A DNA stretch of 38,768 nucleotides, taken from the NCBI GenBank assembly GCA_001800825.1, contig MGWD01000051.1:9910-48677 (forward strand), written 5' to 3'. This stretch comes from Euryarchaeota archaeon RBG_19FT_COMBO_69_17 (lineage in GTDB: Archaea; Thermoplasmatota; Thermoplasmata; RBG-16-68-12). This document shows, in pieces, positions 27,063 through 36,048 of the stretch. A model generated the notes under the pieces. The model was not told the origin of the DNA. It was given only the letters and a program-made list of their open reading frames with translations, and ran no database searches. A program made the position numbers and the translations under genes. Numbering within the stretch: position 1 is the stretch's first letter; every line of letters starts with the position of its first letter.

Positions 27063-27788
27063 ATGCTCAAGGGATTCCGCCGAGCGTTGAGTGGAATCCC
27101 TCGACCCAGGTCCGGGGGCCGCCGGGAGGCCTTGCGGGCCGTCGCCCGCGGGAACCAGCTCCTCGACCGGGGGGACCTCGAGGGCGCGCGGAAGGCCTTC
27201 GAGGCCGCCGTCGCGACGGACCCGGACTACGCGCCCGCGTGGAACAACCTCGGGGTCGTCGTCGATCGGGGAGGCCGCCCCCTCGACGCCCTGCCCCACT
27301 TCAACCACGCGATCAAGCTCAGCCCTTCCTTCGTCGACGCCTGGTGCAACAAGGGCGTGGCCCTCCTCCACCTGGACCGCCCCTCGAGGGCCGAGGAATG
27401 CTTCCAGTCCGCCCTCCAGGTCGACCCGGGCTCGGAGGTCGCCCTCCTCAACCTCGGGGTCCTCCGGGCCCGCCGGGGGGACCTCCGGGGCGCGACGGAC
27501 GCGTTCGCCCTCGGCCTGCGAGACAATCCCGACTACGCCGCCCTTTGGGTGAACCTCGGGACCGTGTTCCTCGAGTCGAAGGAGGTCGGGCGGGCCCTCC
27601 AGTGCGTGAACGCGGCCCTCGGCCGCCGTCCCGACTACCCTGAGGCGTGGCTCCAGAAGGGCCGCATCCTCGTCGCGTCGGGGAAGCCGGACGACGCGCG
27701 GTTCTGCTTCGAGCGGGCCCTCCAGATGCGTCCGACCCTCGCCGGCGCGCGGGAGGCCCTCGCCGCCCTCCGGAGGTCCGGGGGATGA
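27063..27788 (+). CDS. TPR-repeat protein
   Basis: About six TPR units (e.g. APAWNNLGVVVDRGGRPLDALPHFNHAIKLSP, VDAWCNKGVALLHLDRPSRAEECFQSALQVDP). Confidence 0.92.
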   Translation: MLKGFRRALSGIPRPRSGGRREALRAVARGNQLLDRGDLEGARKAFEAAVATDPDYAPAWNNLGVVVDRGGRPLDALPHFNHAIKLSPSFVDAWCNKGVALLHLDRPSRAEECFQSALQVDPGSEVALLNLGVLRARRGDLRGATDAFALGLRDNPDYAALWVNLGTVFLESKEVGRALQCVNAALGRRPDYPEAWLQKGRILVASGKPDDARFCFERALQMRPTLAGAREALAALRRSGG

Positions 27789-30700
27789 CCCGGAAGGCCT
27801 CCGCCCTCCCTCCCTGCCCCCGGTGCGGGGGCCAGCTCCTCCCCATCAGCCTCTGCGATGTGTGCGGGTCCGCCGCGGTCCTCCGAGGCCTGGAGGAGAT
27901 CGACCGGGTCGTCGAGTGCCCCGAATGCCACGCGACGAGTCCCGCCCAGGTCCTCTGCGACGGGTGCCAGACGCGGAGCCTGCTCGCGGACCTGCCGGAG
28001 GCGGACTCCACGCCCCCGAAGTGCCCCTCTTGCGCGACGTTCCTCGGCCCCGACGACGCCGCGTGCCCGACCTGCGGGCGCTCCTTCCGGGCGGCCCCTG
28101 CCATCCCCCGTCGGAAGGAGAGGAGGTCCCGCCGGATCCGGGGCGACTACGACGAGCGGCAGCTGCGGGACATCCTGTCGATCCCGGGGGTCAACGAGGC
28201 CCTCGCCCGCGTCCTCCTGCGTCAGGGCTACAACGCGATCTCGAAATTGAAGGCCGCCCCGGAACCGGAGCTCGCCTCGATCCCGGAGATCGGCCCCGCG
28301 GGAGCCCGGACCCTCCTGCGCGCCCTTGCGACGGTCCCGTACGTCGTGCCCGCGAGGCGCGGAGACGCGTTCGCGGAGGAGGAGGCGGAATGCCCCCTGT
28401 GCGCTTGCCCGACGTCCCTGTTCGCCTCATCGTGCCTCGATTGCGGCGCCTTCTTCGACGAGGAGGAGACGGACCTGGAGACCCGGGAGAGGCTCGCCGG
28501 GGAGGCGCCCGCGAGCCTCCTGTCGTTCTACGACCTCCGTCTCGAGGATGACCCGGAGGACGCGGACCTGTGGTACGCCCGGGGCCTCCTCCTCGAGTCC
28601 CTCGGCCAGGACGCGGGCGCCCTGGAGTCCCTCGAGCGGGCGAAGGCCCTGAGCCCCGGGACGCGGAAGGTCACCGTCGCGATCACGCGGCTCTTGTCGA
28701 AGACCCCGCCCGCCTCCGGCGGCTCGGACCGCCTGCGTTCCATGCTTCACACGATGGTCGAGGATGTGGCCTTCGAGCAGGAGATGACCGCGGTCCAACG
28801 GTCCCTCGGGCTCGAGGGGCCCGCGTGCCCCTTCTGCGACGAGCCCGTCCCGCCCGACGCGAGGACGTGTCCCGCGTGCTCGATGACCCTCCCGTCCCGG
28901 ACGCTGCCGGAGGCGGCCCGCCCGAAGGTCGAGGAGGAACAGGACCTCCTCGCCTCCCTCCTCGAGGACCTCCGGAGGGAGGCCCGCGCGCCGGAGCCCG
29001 TGGCCGAGCTCGAACCCTCGACGCCCCCGACCCTCGACGGGATGGTCCAGGCGTTCGAGGAATCCCTCTCCCCGGAGGAGCTCGAGGCGGCCCAACGCGC
29101 GACCCTCGACTGGCTCATGGACGAGCTCGAGGAGTCGATCGGCCCGGAGGAGGCGCCATCCCCGGCGCCCCCGCCTCACCCCTCGTCGAGCCCGGCCCCC
29201 GCCTCGGGCCTGGGAGCGCGGTTCCACATCCCCACCTCCCGCGGCTTCCTGTCCCGGTCCCGGGTCCAGCGCCGGGGTTTCGTGAACGGGGCTGGCTCCG
29301 TGAACGGCCGCGCCCGGGTCAACGGGCTCGTGAACGGGCAGGGGACAGGCCTCGTGAACGGCCGGGGCCACGTGAACGGCTTCGTGAACGGCCGCGGCTA
29401 CGTGAACGGCGCCTCCGTGACCCTCGTCCGGCTCCCGTCCCCGCCCCGGCGGACGACGTTCGCGCTCGTCGCCCTCGGGCTCGTCATGGGGGGCCTCATC
29501 GGCGCCCTCCTCCTCGTGCCGTCCTCCGTGCCCTCGGCCCCGATCTCGATCGACGGCTCGTTCGAGGACTGGACGTCCGTGCCGTCCCTCGACGCGGCGA
29601 CGCCGTCGACGAACCCCCGGGTCGGGATCGCGCGGTACGCCCTCCTCTCCTACCGGACGTCCCTCTTCCTCTTCGCCTCGACCCTCGCCCCGACGTTCGA
29701 GGACCCCGACGGCTTCGACGGGGTGTTCTTCCTCCTCGATGCGGACGACGACCCGTGGACGGGTTACTCGTTCGCCGGGGTCGGAGCGGACTTCGTCGTC
29801 GAGGTCTACGGGAACGGGACGTCGCGGAGCGCGCACCTCTTCGAGTTCCCCGCGGACGCGGAGTTGAACTGGAGCCGGCGGGCCCCGGTGACGTCCCTCC
29901 GGGCCGCCTCGGGCCCGGGGGGCGTGGAGGTCCTCCTCCCCCTCGCGGACCTGGAGCCCGCGGACCCCGCGCTCCTCCGGGCCGTCGTCTACGCGGACGA
30001 CTTCGAGGGCGCCTCGAGCCGGGGGCTCGGCCTCTTGTCGACATCCGCGGGGGCGATCCTCCTCGAGTCGCGCCCCCTCGTCACGACCGTGGGCCCCGGC
30101 CCCACGGAGATCCTCGAGATCCGGGTCCGGGGCCTCGGTCTGACCCCCTCCGACGCGTGGGCCGTCTCCTCCTTCCGTCTGCGGGGGACCGCGGGCCTTA
30201 CCTATGATCTGTCGGCGGAATCCGTGAGCATCACCCGGGACCAGCCCGAGGTGGCCGTGCGGGCCACCGTGCAGGTCCCGGGATTTTTCCCCGGCGACAC
30301 GGTCAGCCTCGAGGTCCTCGGCGCGAACGCGGACCGCCCCGTCTCCGTGACGGGCGACGCGGGCCGAGCGTACGTGATCGGCCCGCCCCCGACGAAGCGG
30401 ATCGACGGGCTCTTCGCGGACTGGGCCGGGACCTCGGTCCCGGACGCGGACCCGGAGGCCGTCAACAACTCGAACGTCGACATCGTCCGGTCGGGCGCGG
30501 CGACGGATGGGACCCTCGCGTACTTCCAGGTCGAGGTCGCGGGCGTCCTCTTGGAGGGCCGGGTCCCCCAGCGCGTGGCCCGCCCCGTGGGCCCCGGCGG
30601 GCCCGGCGGCCCGCCCGGCCCGTCGACCCCCCCGCCCCGGCGCACGGGGGAGGACCTCCTCCGGATGTACGTTGACATGAACGGGTCGGACCTCCAGGGC

Positions 30701-31114
30701 GCGGACATCGAGGGGATCCTCGCGGACGTCCTCGTGGAGGTGCGCGGTCAGGCGGGCGCGGTGACGTCGACCTCCCTGTATACGTGGTCCTCGGGCTGGC
30801 GGAAGGTCCCCGGGGCGCCCATCGTCATCGCGAAGAACTCGACCGCGATCGAGGGCTCGATCCTCATCGCGCCCGGGTGGAACGGGACGCGAGTCGTCTT
30901 CGAGGCGACGGACTGGTCCGGGATCCGGGACGTGACGGAGCCCATCGCCGTCGTCTACGAGCCCCCGACGCCCCTCGTCCCCGTGGTCCCGATCACGATC
31001 GCCGCCCCGGAGTTCGAGCTCGCGGCGGCCCCCCTCCTCGGGACCGCGGCCCTCGTGCTCCTCCTCCGCCGCCGGCGGGCCCGCGGCTCTTCGGGTCCCC
31101 GAGAAGGTACTTGA
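27785..31114 (+). CDS. Large multidomain protein: five zinc ribbons, HhH-like and TPR-like segments, VNG repeat, TM helix, two IDG-DW ectodomains, PEF-CTERM-like tail
   Basis: ATG 27785 overlaps the TPR gene stop (ATGA). Zinc ribbons: CPRCGGQLLPISLCDVCG, CPECHATSPAQVLCDGCQ, CPSCATFLGPDDAACPTCG, CPLCACPTSLFASSCLDCG, CPFCDEPVPPDARTCPACS. TM: TTFALVALGLVMGGLIGALLLV. C-term: APEFELAAAPLLGTAALVLLLRRRRARG. Confidence 0.9.
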   Translation: MTRKASALPPCPRCGGQLLPISLCDVCGSAAVLRGLEEIDRVVECPECHATSPAQVLCDGCQTRSLLADLPEADSTPPKCPSCATFLGPDDAACPTCGRSFRAAPAIPRRKERRSRRIRGDYDERQLRDILSIPGVNEALARVLLRQGYNAISKLKAAPEPELASIPEIGPAGARTLLRALATVPYVVPARRGDAFAEEEAECPLCACPTSLFASSCLDCGAFFDEEETDLETRERLAGEAPASLLSFYDLRLEDDPEDADLWYARGLLLESLGQDAGALESLERAKALSPGTRKVTVAITRLLSKTPPASGGSDRLRSMLHTMVEDVAFEQEMTAVQRSLGLEGPACPFCDEPVPPDARTCPACSMTLPSRTLPEAARPKVEEEQDLLASLLEDLRREARAPEPVAELEPSTPPTLDGMVQAFEESLSPEELEAAQRATLDWLMDELEESIGPEEAPSPAPPPHPSSSPAPASGLGARFHIPTSRGFLSRSRVQRRGFVNGAGSVNGRARVNGLVNGQGTGLVNGRGHVNGFVNGRGYVNGASVTLVRLPSPPRRTTFALVALGLVMGGLIGALLLVPSSVPSAPISIDGSFEDWTSVPSLDAATPSTNPRVGIARYALLSYRTSLFLFASTLAPTFEDPDGFDGVFFLLDADDDPWTGYSFAGVGADFVVEVYGNGTSRSAHLFEFPADAELNWSRRAPVTSLRAASGPGGVEVLLPLADLEPADPALLRAVVYADDFEGASSRGLGLLSTSAGAILLESRPLVTTVGPGPTEILEIRVRGLGLTPSDAWAVSSFRLRGTAGLTYDLSAESVSITRDQPEVAVRATVQVPGFFPGDTVSLEVLGANADRPVSVTGDAGRAYVIGPPPTKRIDGLFADWAGTSVPDADPEAVNNSNVDIVRSGAATDGTLAYFQVEVAGVLLEGRVPQRVARPVGPGGPGGPPGPSTPPPRRTGEDLLRMYVDMNGSDLQGADIEGILADVLVEVRGQAGAVTSTSLYTWSSGWRKVPGAPIVIAKNSTAIEGSILIAPGWNGTRVVFEATDWSGIRDVTEPIAVVYEPPTPLVPVVPITIAAPEFELAAAPLLGTAALVLLLRRRRARGSSGPREGT
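29279..29410 (+). repeat. In-frame degenerate tandem repeat encoding eight (X)VNG units
   Basis: FVNGAGSVNGRARVNGLVNGQGTGLVNGRGHVNGFVNGRGYVNG; the DNA core GTGAACGG/GTCAACGG recurs eight times. Confidence 0.95.
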
Positions 31115-31138
31115 GACGGGAGCCCCTTCCGCGCGGCG

Positions 31139-32329
31139 ATGGAGCTGGGGATCGTCGGCAAGCCGAACGTCGGGAAGTCGACGTTCTTCGCCGCGGCGAC
31201 CCTCGCGCCTGCCGTGATCGCGAACTACCCCTTCACGACGATCGAGCCGAACCGGGGGATCGCGTACATCCGGAAGCCCTGCCCCCACGGGGACCTCGGG
31301 AAGCCGTGCGGCCCGCGGAACGCGCCCTGCCAGGACGGGACGCGGCTCGTCCCCGTCGAGCTCCTCGACGTCGCGGGGCTTGTCCCGAGGGCCCACGAGG
31401 GCCGCGGCCTCGGGAACAAGTTCCTCGACGACCTCCGGCAGGCGAACGCGTTCATCCACGTCGTCGACGCAACGGGGGGCACGGACTTCGAGGGGAACCC
31501 CGTGCCGCCGGGCTCCCATGACCCCCTCGAGGACGTCCGGTTCCTCGAGGACGAGCTGGCGTACTGGATCGCGGGGATCCTCTCCCGGAACTGGGAGAAG
31601 GAAGCCCGCCGGGCGGACCTCGAGGAGGTGCCGCCGGAGAAGCTCGTCCACGACCGGCTCACGGGGCTCGGCCTCGCGGAGGCCCAGGTCCACACGGCCC
31701 TGCGCGACACCCCGCTCGACGGCAAGATGGCCCGCTGGTCCCCCGAGGACCTCCGCGGGCTCGGGGCGGCCCTCCTCCGCCGCGGGAAGCCCATGCTCGT
31801 CGCCGCGAACAAGGCGGACCTCGTGTCGGAGGAGCAGCTCCGGCGCCTGACGACGGCGGAGGGGATCCGCGCCGTGCCGACGGCTTCCGAGTACGAGCTC
31901 GCCCTCCGGCGCGCGGCGAAGGCCGGCCTCATTGCGTACGAACCGGGGGCGCCCTCCTTCGAGGTCCGGGAGTCCGGGAAACTCACGGCCGCCCAGGCGA
32001 AGGCCCTCGACGGGATCGCCTCATTCCTGGAGGCCCGGGGGCCGACGGGGGTCCAGGCGTGCATCGAGGAGGCCGCCGAGAGGCTCCTCAACCTGATCGT
32101 CGTGTACCCCGTGGAGGATGAGACCCACTGGACGGACAAGAAGGGGAACGTCCTGCCGGACGCGTTCCTCGTCCCCCGCGGGTCCACGGCCCGGGACGTA
32201 GCCTTTAAGGTGCACACGGACTTGGGTAACCACTTCATTCGCGCCATCAACGCCCGGACGAAGATGGTCGTCGGCCACGACCATCCCGTCCAGGATGGCG
32301 ACGTCCTGAAGATTGTGGCGAAGGCATGA
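31139..32329 (+). CDS. ychF: YchF/OLA1-type Obg-family ATPase/GTPase
   Basis: ELGIVGKPNVGKSTFFAAATLAPAVIANYPFTTIEPNRGIAY...LLDVAGLVPRAHEGRGLGNKFLDDLRQANAFIHVVDATGG...TGS-like C-term. Confidence 0.93.
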   Translation: MELGIVGKPNVGKSTFFAAATLAPAVIANYPFTTIEPNRGIAYIRKPCPHGDLGKPCGPRNAPCQDGTRLVPVELLDVAGLVPRAHEGRGLGNKFLDDLRQANAFIHVVDATGGTDFEGNPVPPGSHDPLEDVRFLEDELAYWIAGILSRNWEKEARRADLEEVPPEKLVHDRLTGLGLAEAQVHTALRDTPLDGKMARWSPEDLRGLGAALLRRGKPMLVAANKADLVSEEQLRRLTTAEGIRAVPTASEYELALRRAAKAGLIAYEPGAPSFEVRESGKLTAAQAKALDGIASFLEARGPTGVQACIEEAAERLLNLIVVYPVEDETHWTDKKGNVLPDAFLVPRGSTARDVAFKVHTDLGNHFIRAINARTKMVVGHDHPVQDGDVLKIVAKA

Positions 32330-34785
32330 GCGACTCGTGGGACGTCCGGCTCGTGACCGCGTCGTACCGCCGGGAGCCGCCGGGGGGTCCCGAGGACCCT
32401 CAGGAGCCCGTCATCCAGCTGTTCGGCCGCACGCGGGACGGGAGGAGCATCGCGATCGAGTACTCCGGGTTCCGGCCGTACTTCTACGTCGTCGCGCCGT
32501 CCCCGGCGCTGCGGGACGGGTTCGTCCGGGACCGTCAGGTCGCGGCCTTCGAGGAGGTCATCTTGGAGGTCGAGGGCCGGCCGACGCCCTGCGCGAGGGT
32601 CGTCCTCCGGCAGCCGTGGAAGACGCCGGAGTACCGGGAGAAGGCCCGGCGGTTCGGGTCGACCCCCCTCGAGGCGGACATCCCGTTCCAGCACCGCTTC
32701 ATCTACGACATGGACCTCGGGGCCGCCGTGCGGGTCCACGGGACCCCGGCGGACCCCGCGGGCCGATACACGACGGACCTCTTCGTCGTCGCGGACCGGT
32801 TCGAGCCCTGCGAGCCGTTCCGCCCCCAGCTCCGGATCCTGAGCTTCGACATCGAGAACTCGATCCGGGACGGGCACATCTTCTGCATCGGGGTCGTGTA
32901 CCGCGAGCAGGGCGAGCTGAAGACCCGCGTCCTGGCGGGGACGGAGAAGGAGATCATCGAGCGCTTCGTGAAGCTCGTCCAGGAGACGGACCCCGACGTC
33001 ATCTCGGGGTACAACATCGACGGGTACGACCTCCCCGTCCTCGTGGAGCGCGCCCAGAAGAACGGCATCCCGAAGCTCCAGCTCGCCCGGGACTTCTCGG
33101 ACTTCTTCCACCTCGGGGAGCGGTTCTGGCGGGTCGACGGCCGCATCGTGACGGACGTCTGGTGGGCCGTGAAGGCGGAGCGGTTGACCCTCCACCTCAA
33201 ACAGGAGACCCTCGACTACGTGGCCAAGCATCTCCTCGGGGAAGGGAAGCATGACCTCGAGCGCCAGAAGATCGACGAGGAGTGGGAGCGGGACCGGGAC
33301 AAGGTGATCCGGTACTGCGTGAACGACGCGGAGCTGTCCCTCAAGATCCTCGAGCGCGTGCGGCGCATCGAGAAGACCCTCGACCTGGCCGCCGTCAGCA
33401 AGCTGCCCCTGGAGGACGTCCTCCACGGGAGGACATCGAACCTGATCGACTCGATCCTGATCCGGGCGGCGGACCGCGCGAAGGTCGCCGTGCCGATGAT
33501 GAAGATGCGCGGCGGCCGCGTCGAGCAGATCGAGGGCGGGTACGTCCACAGCCTGCAACCCGGGCTCTACGAGTGGGTCATCTCCCTCGACTTCCGCGCG
33601 ATGTACCCCTCCCTGATCATCGAGAACAACATCTGCTTCACGACGGTCTCCCCGGACGGAAGCATCGAGAGCCCGACGGGCGCGAAGTTCCTCTCCGCCG
33701 ACGTGAAGAAGGGGCTCCTCCCCGTGATCCTCGCGAACCTCATGAAGGAACGCCAGGATGTGCGCGCGAGGATGCGGGACGCGACGGCCCCCGAGATGAA
33801 GGACTTCTACGAGGGCCTCCAGGCGGCGATCAAGGTCCTCATGAACGCGTTCTACGGCGTCCTCGCGTCCTCGTTCTACCGGTTCAACGACCCGAAGGTC
33901 GGCGCGTCGATCACGGGGTTCGCCCGGGAGCGGATCAAGGGGATCATCGGGGAGCTCGAGGCGGAGGGCGTGAAGGTCGTCTACGCGGACACGGACTCCG
34001 TGTTCTTCCAGTCCCCGACGCCGGGTCTCGAATCGTCCCTCGAGTTCGCGCGGAGGACGGCCGAGCGCTTCTCCCGCGGCCGGATCTCGATGGAGGTCGA
34101 CAAGATCTTCGAGACCCTGTTCAGCCACGGCCGGAAGAAGCGGTACGCCGGGAAGGTGGGCTGGCCGACGGACATGGGCGGCCAGCTCGTCGTGCGCGGG
34201 TACGAGATCCGCCGCACGGACGCCTTCGACCTCCAGAGCGAGGCCCAGCGGCGCGTGTTCGAGAGGATCCTCGACCGGGACCAGGACGGGGCCGTCGCCC
34301 TGGCCAGGGGGATCGTCGCGGAGGTGCGGGCCGGCACGCCGTCCATCGTGGACCCGGAACGGGACCCCATCGAGTCCCTCGTGATCTCGAGGACGGTGAA
34401 GGACGAGACGCAGTACGTGAACCCGAACTCGATGAGCAACGTGATCGCAGCGCGGAAGCTCGAGGAGATGGGGGAGGAGTTCATGCCGGGGATGAAGGTC
34501 TCGTGGATCGTCACGGACTCCAAGCGCAGCCCTATGGAGGTCGAGCCGTACGTCTCCGGCCGTCCCTTCGAGAAGCGGCCCGACTGGGAGTACTACGCTC
34601 GGAGGGTCGCGCAGACCCTCGCCTACATCACGGAGGCGTACGGCTGGGACGAGAAGGCCCTGTTCACGGGGACCCTCCCCGCCCAGCAGACGTCCCTGTT
34701 CGGCGACGCCTTCGGCGGGGAGACGCTCCCGGAACGGGGTCCGGCGAAGGCGAAGAAGGACCTGACCCTCGAGGATTTCTTCTGA
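32326..34785 (+). CDS. polB: Family B DNA polymerase with 3'-5' exonuclease
   Basis: ExoI SFDIENS, ExoII ISGYNIDGYDLPVL, ExoIII YCVNDAELSLKI; pol motifs SLDFRAMYPSLIIENNICF, KVLMNAFYGVLASSFYRF, VVYADTDSVFF. No intein seen. Confidence 0.96.
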   Translation: MSDSWDVRLVTASYRREPPGGPEDPQEPVIQLFGRTRDGRSIAIEYSGFRPYFYVVAPSPALRDGFVRDRQVAAFEEVILEVEGRPTPCARVVLRQPWKTPEYREKARRFGSTPLEADIPFQHRFIYDMDLGAAVRVHGTPADPAGRYTTDLFVVADRFEPCEPFRPQLRILSFDIENSIRDGHIFCIGVVYREQGELKTRVLAGTEKEIIERFVKLVQETDPDVISGYNIDGYDLPVLVERAQKNGIPKLQLARDFSDFFHLGERFWRVDGRIVTDVWWAVKAERLTLHLKQETLDYVAKHLLGEGKHDLERQKIDEEWERDRDKVIRYCVNDAELSLKILERVRRIEKTLDLAAVSKLPLEDVLHGRTSNLIDSILIRAADRAKVAVPMMKMRGGRVEQIEGGYVHSLQPGLYEWVISLDFRAMYPSLIIENNICFTTVSPDGSIESPTGAKFLSADVKKGLLPVILANLMKERQDVRARMRDATAPEMKDFYEGLQAAIKVLMNAFYGVLASSFYRFNDPKVGASITGFARERIKGIIGELEAEGVKVVYADTDSVFFQSPTPGLESSLEFARRTAERFSRGRISMEVDKIFETLFSHGRKKRYAGKVGWPTDMGGQLVVRGYEIRRTDAFDLQSEAQRRVFERILDRDQDGAVALARGIVAEVRAGTPSIVDPERDPIESLVISRTVKDETQYVNPNSMSNVIAARKLEEMGEEFMPGMKVSWIVTDSKRSPMEVEPYVSGRPFEKRPDWEYYARRVAQTLAYITEAYGWDEKALFTGTLPAQQTSLFGDAFGGETLPERGPAKAKKDLTLEDFF

Positions 34786-34793
34786 GGCATTCC

Positions 34794-34952
34794 ATGGCCG
34801 CCACGGACGCCCTCTGCCGGTTCTGCGGTTGGGAGGGGCCCGACGCCGTCCGCGACGCGCACGGGAACCTCTTCTGCCCGAGATGCGGCCGGCCCGCGGA
34901 CTACCGCCTCGTCGTCGAGGAACTCCGGCGGCAGGGCCTGTGGCCCGGATAG
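34794..34952 (+). CDS. Small zinc-ribbon protein
   Basis: MAATDALCRFCGWEGPDAVRDAHGNLFCPRCGRPADYRLVVEELRRQGLWPG; 8 nt after polB; recovered from the 3' end of ORF 33282..34952. Confidence 0.7.
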   Translation: MAATDALCRFCGWEGPDAVRDAHGNLFCPRCGRPADYRLVVEELRRQGLWPG

Positions 34953-34969
34953 GGGACGGAGGGCGGGCC

Positions 34970-35959
34970 GTGGGACGTCCGGGTGGGAAGCTCGCGGCCC
35001 GACGCCGGTTCGACGCCCTCGCGATCGGGGACGCGATCCTCGACGTCGTGAACGATCCCGTCCCGGCCCGAGGATCCGGGGACGGCCAGAGCCGGGTGGA
35101 CTCGATCACTTACCTCCCCGGGGGAAACGCGACGAACTTCGCCCTCGCCCTCGCACGCCTCGGGGGCCGCGCGGCGTTCGTCGGGTCGGTGGGTAGGGAC
35201 GCGGGAGCCCGCGTCCTCCGGGACGCGTACCGCGCGGCCGGCGTGGCGGCGCGCCTCCGCACGACGGCCGGACCGACGGGCACGACGATGGCCGTTACGT
35301 ACGAGGGCGGTCGGCGGCACCTCATCACGGCCCTGGGCGCGAACGGGAATCTCCGCCCGTCCGACGCCCCGCCCCGCTGGATCGCCTCGGCGTCCCACGT
35401 TCACCGGGCGGGCTACTGGTGGACCCCGCGCCTCCAGGGTCCCCCGACCCTGCGGCTCCTTCGTTCGGCCCATGCCCGGGGCGCGACGACCTCCCTCGAC
35501 ATCGCGACGGATCCCGAGGGTTGGACCCCGTCCCGCAGGGACTCCGTCCGAACGGTCCTCCCCGAGGTCGACGTGTTCTTCGGAAACGAGGAGGAGACCC
35601 TCCGCACGGGCGCCCGGCCCGATGTCGAGGCGTCCGCCGAGGTCCTCCTGGACCTCGGGGTCCGGGAGGTCGTCGTCCACCTCGGGCCGCGAGGTTCGCT
35701 GGCCGTCACGCGGGAGCGGTCGTTTCGGTCGGCCCCGTTCCGAGCCAAGGCTCGAAACCCGACGGGATGCGGGGATGTGTTCAACGCGGCCTACGTCCTC
35801 GCCTCCCTCCATGGCGCCGACGTGGCCTCGCGGCTTCGGATCGCGAACGCGGCGGGCGCGTGGCACCTCGAGCACCCCGACGCGCCGTACCCTTCCCGCC
35901 GGGACCTCGCGCGCCGGTTCGGTCCCCGCGCGGGGAGGATCCTGTCGTCGACCCGATGA
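34970..35959 (+). CDS. PfkB/ribokinase-family carbohydrate kinase
   Basis: FDALAIGDAILDVVND...YLPGGNATNFALALARLGGRAAFVGSVGRDAGARVL...NPTGCGDVFNAAYVLA; GTG start. Confidence 0.88.
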   Translation: MGRPGGKLAARRRFDALAIGDAILDVVNDPVPARGSGDGQSRVDSITYLPGGNATNFALALARLGGRAAFVGSVGRDAGARVLRDAYRAAGVAARLRTTAGPTGTTMAVTYEGGRRHLITALGANGNLRPSDAPPRWIASASHVHRAGYWWTPRLQGPPTLRLLRSAHARGATTSLDIATDPEGWTPSRRDSVRTVLPEVDVFFGNEEETLRTGARPDVEASAEVLLDLGVREVVVHLGPRGSLAVTRERSFRSAPFRAKARNPTGCGDVFNAAYVLASLHGADVASRLRIANAAGAWHLEHPDAPYPSRRDLARRFGPRAGRILSSTR

Positions 35960-36048
35960 GGGTTTCACAGGGGCCCAGGCGGATTTTCAGTTTCACCCAT
36001 CTCCCCCTCGGAGGCCCGTACAAATAGGCCGGGGCCTTTGGGAGCCCC

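Noticed and set aside
29279-29410. Repeat array as CRISPR or intergenic minisatellite
   Set aside because: In-frame within a coding gene, units are short and degenerate, with no uniform repeat/spacer spacing.
28427-31693. 1088-aa minus-strand ORF
   Set aside because: Antisense to the multidomain protein and ychF; repetitive composition reflects the sense-strand codons.
32326-34785. Possible intein in polB
   Set aside because: Length and spacing of exonuclease and polymerase motifs are continuous; no intein splice-junction motifs seen.
31225-35109. 1294-aa minus-strand ORF
   Set aside because: Antisense shadow of ychF and polB; low-complexity R/E/D/P-rich translation with no domain; arises from GC-rich codon bias.
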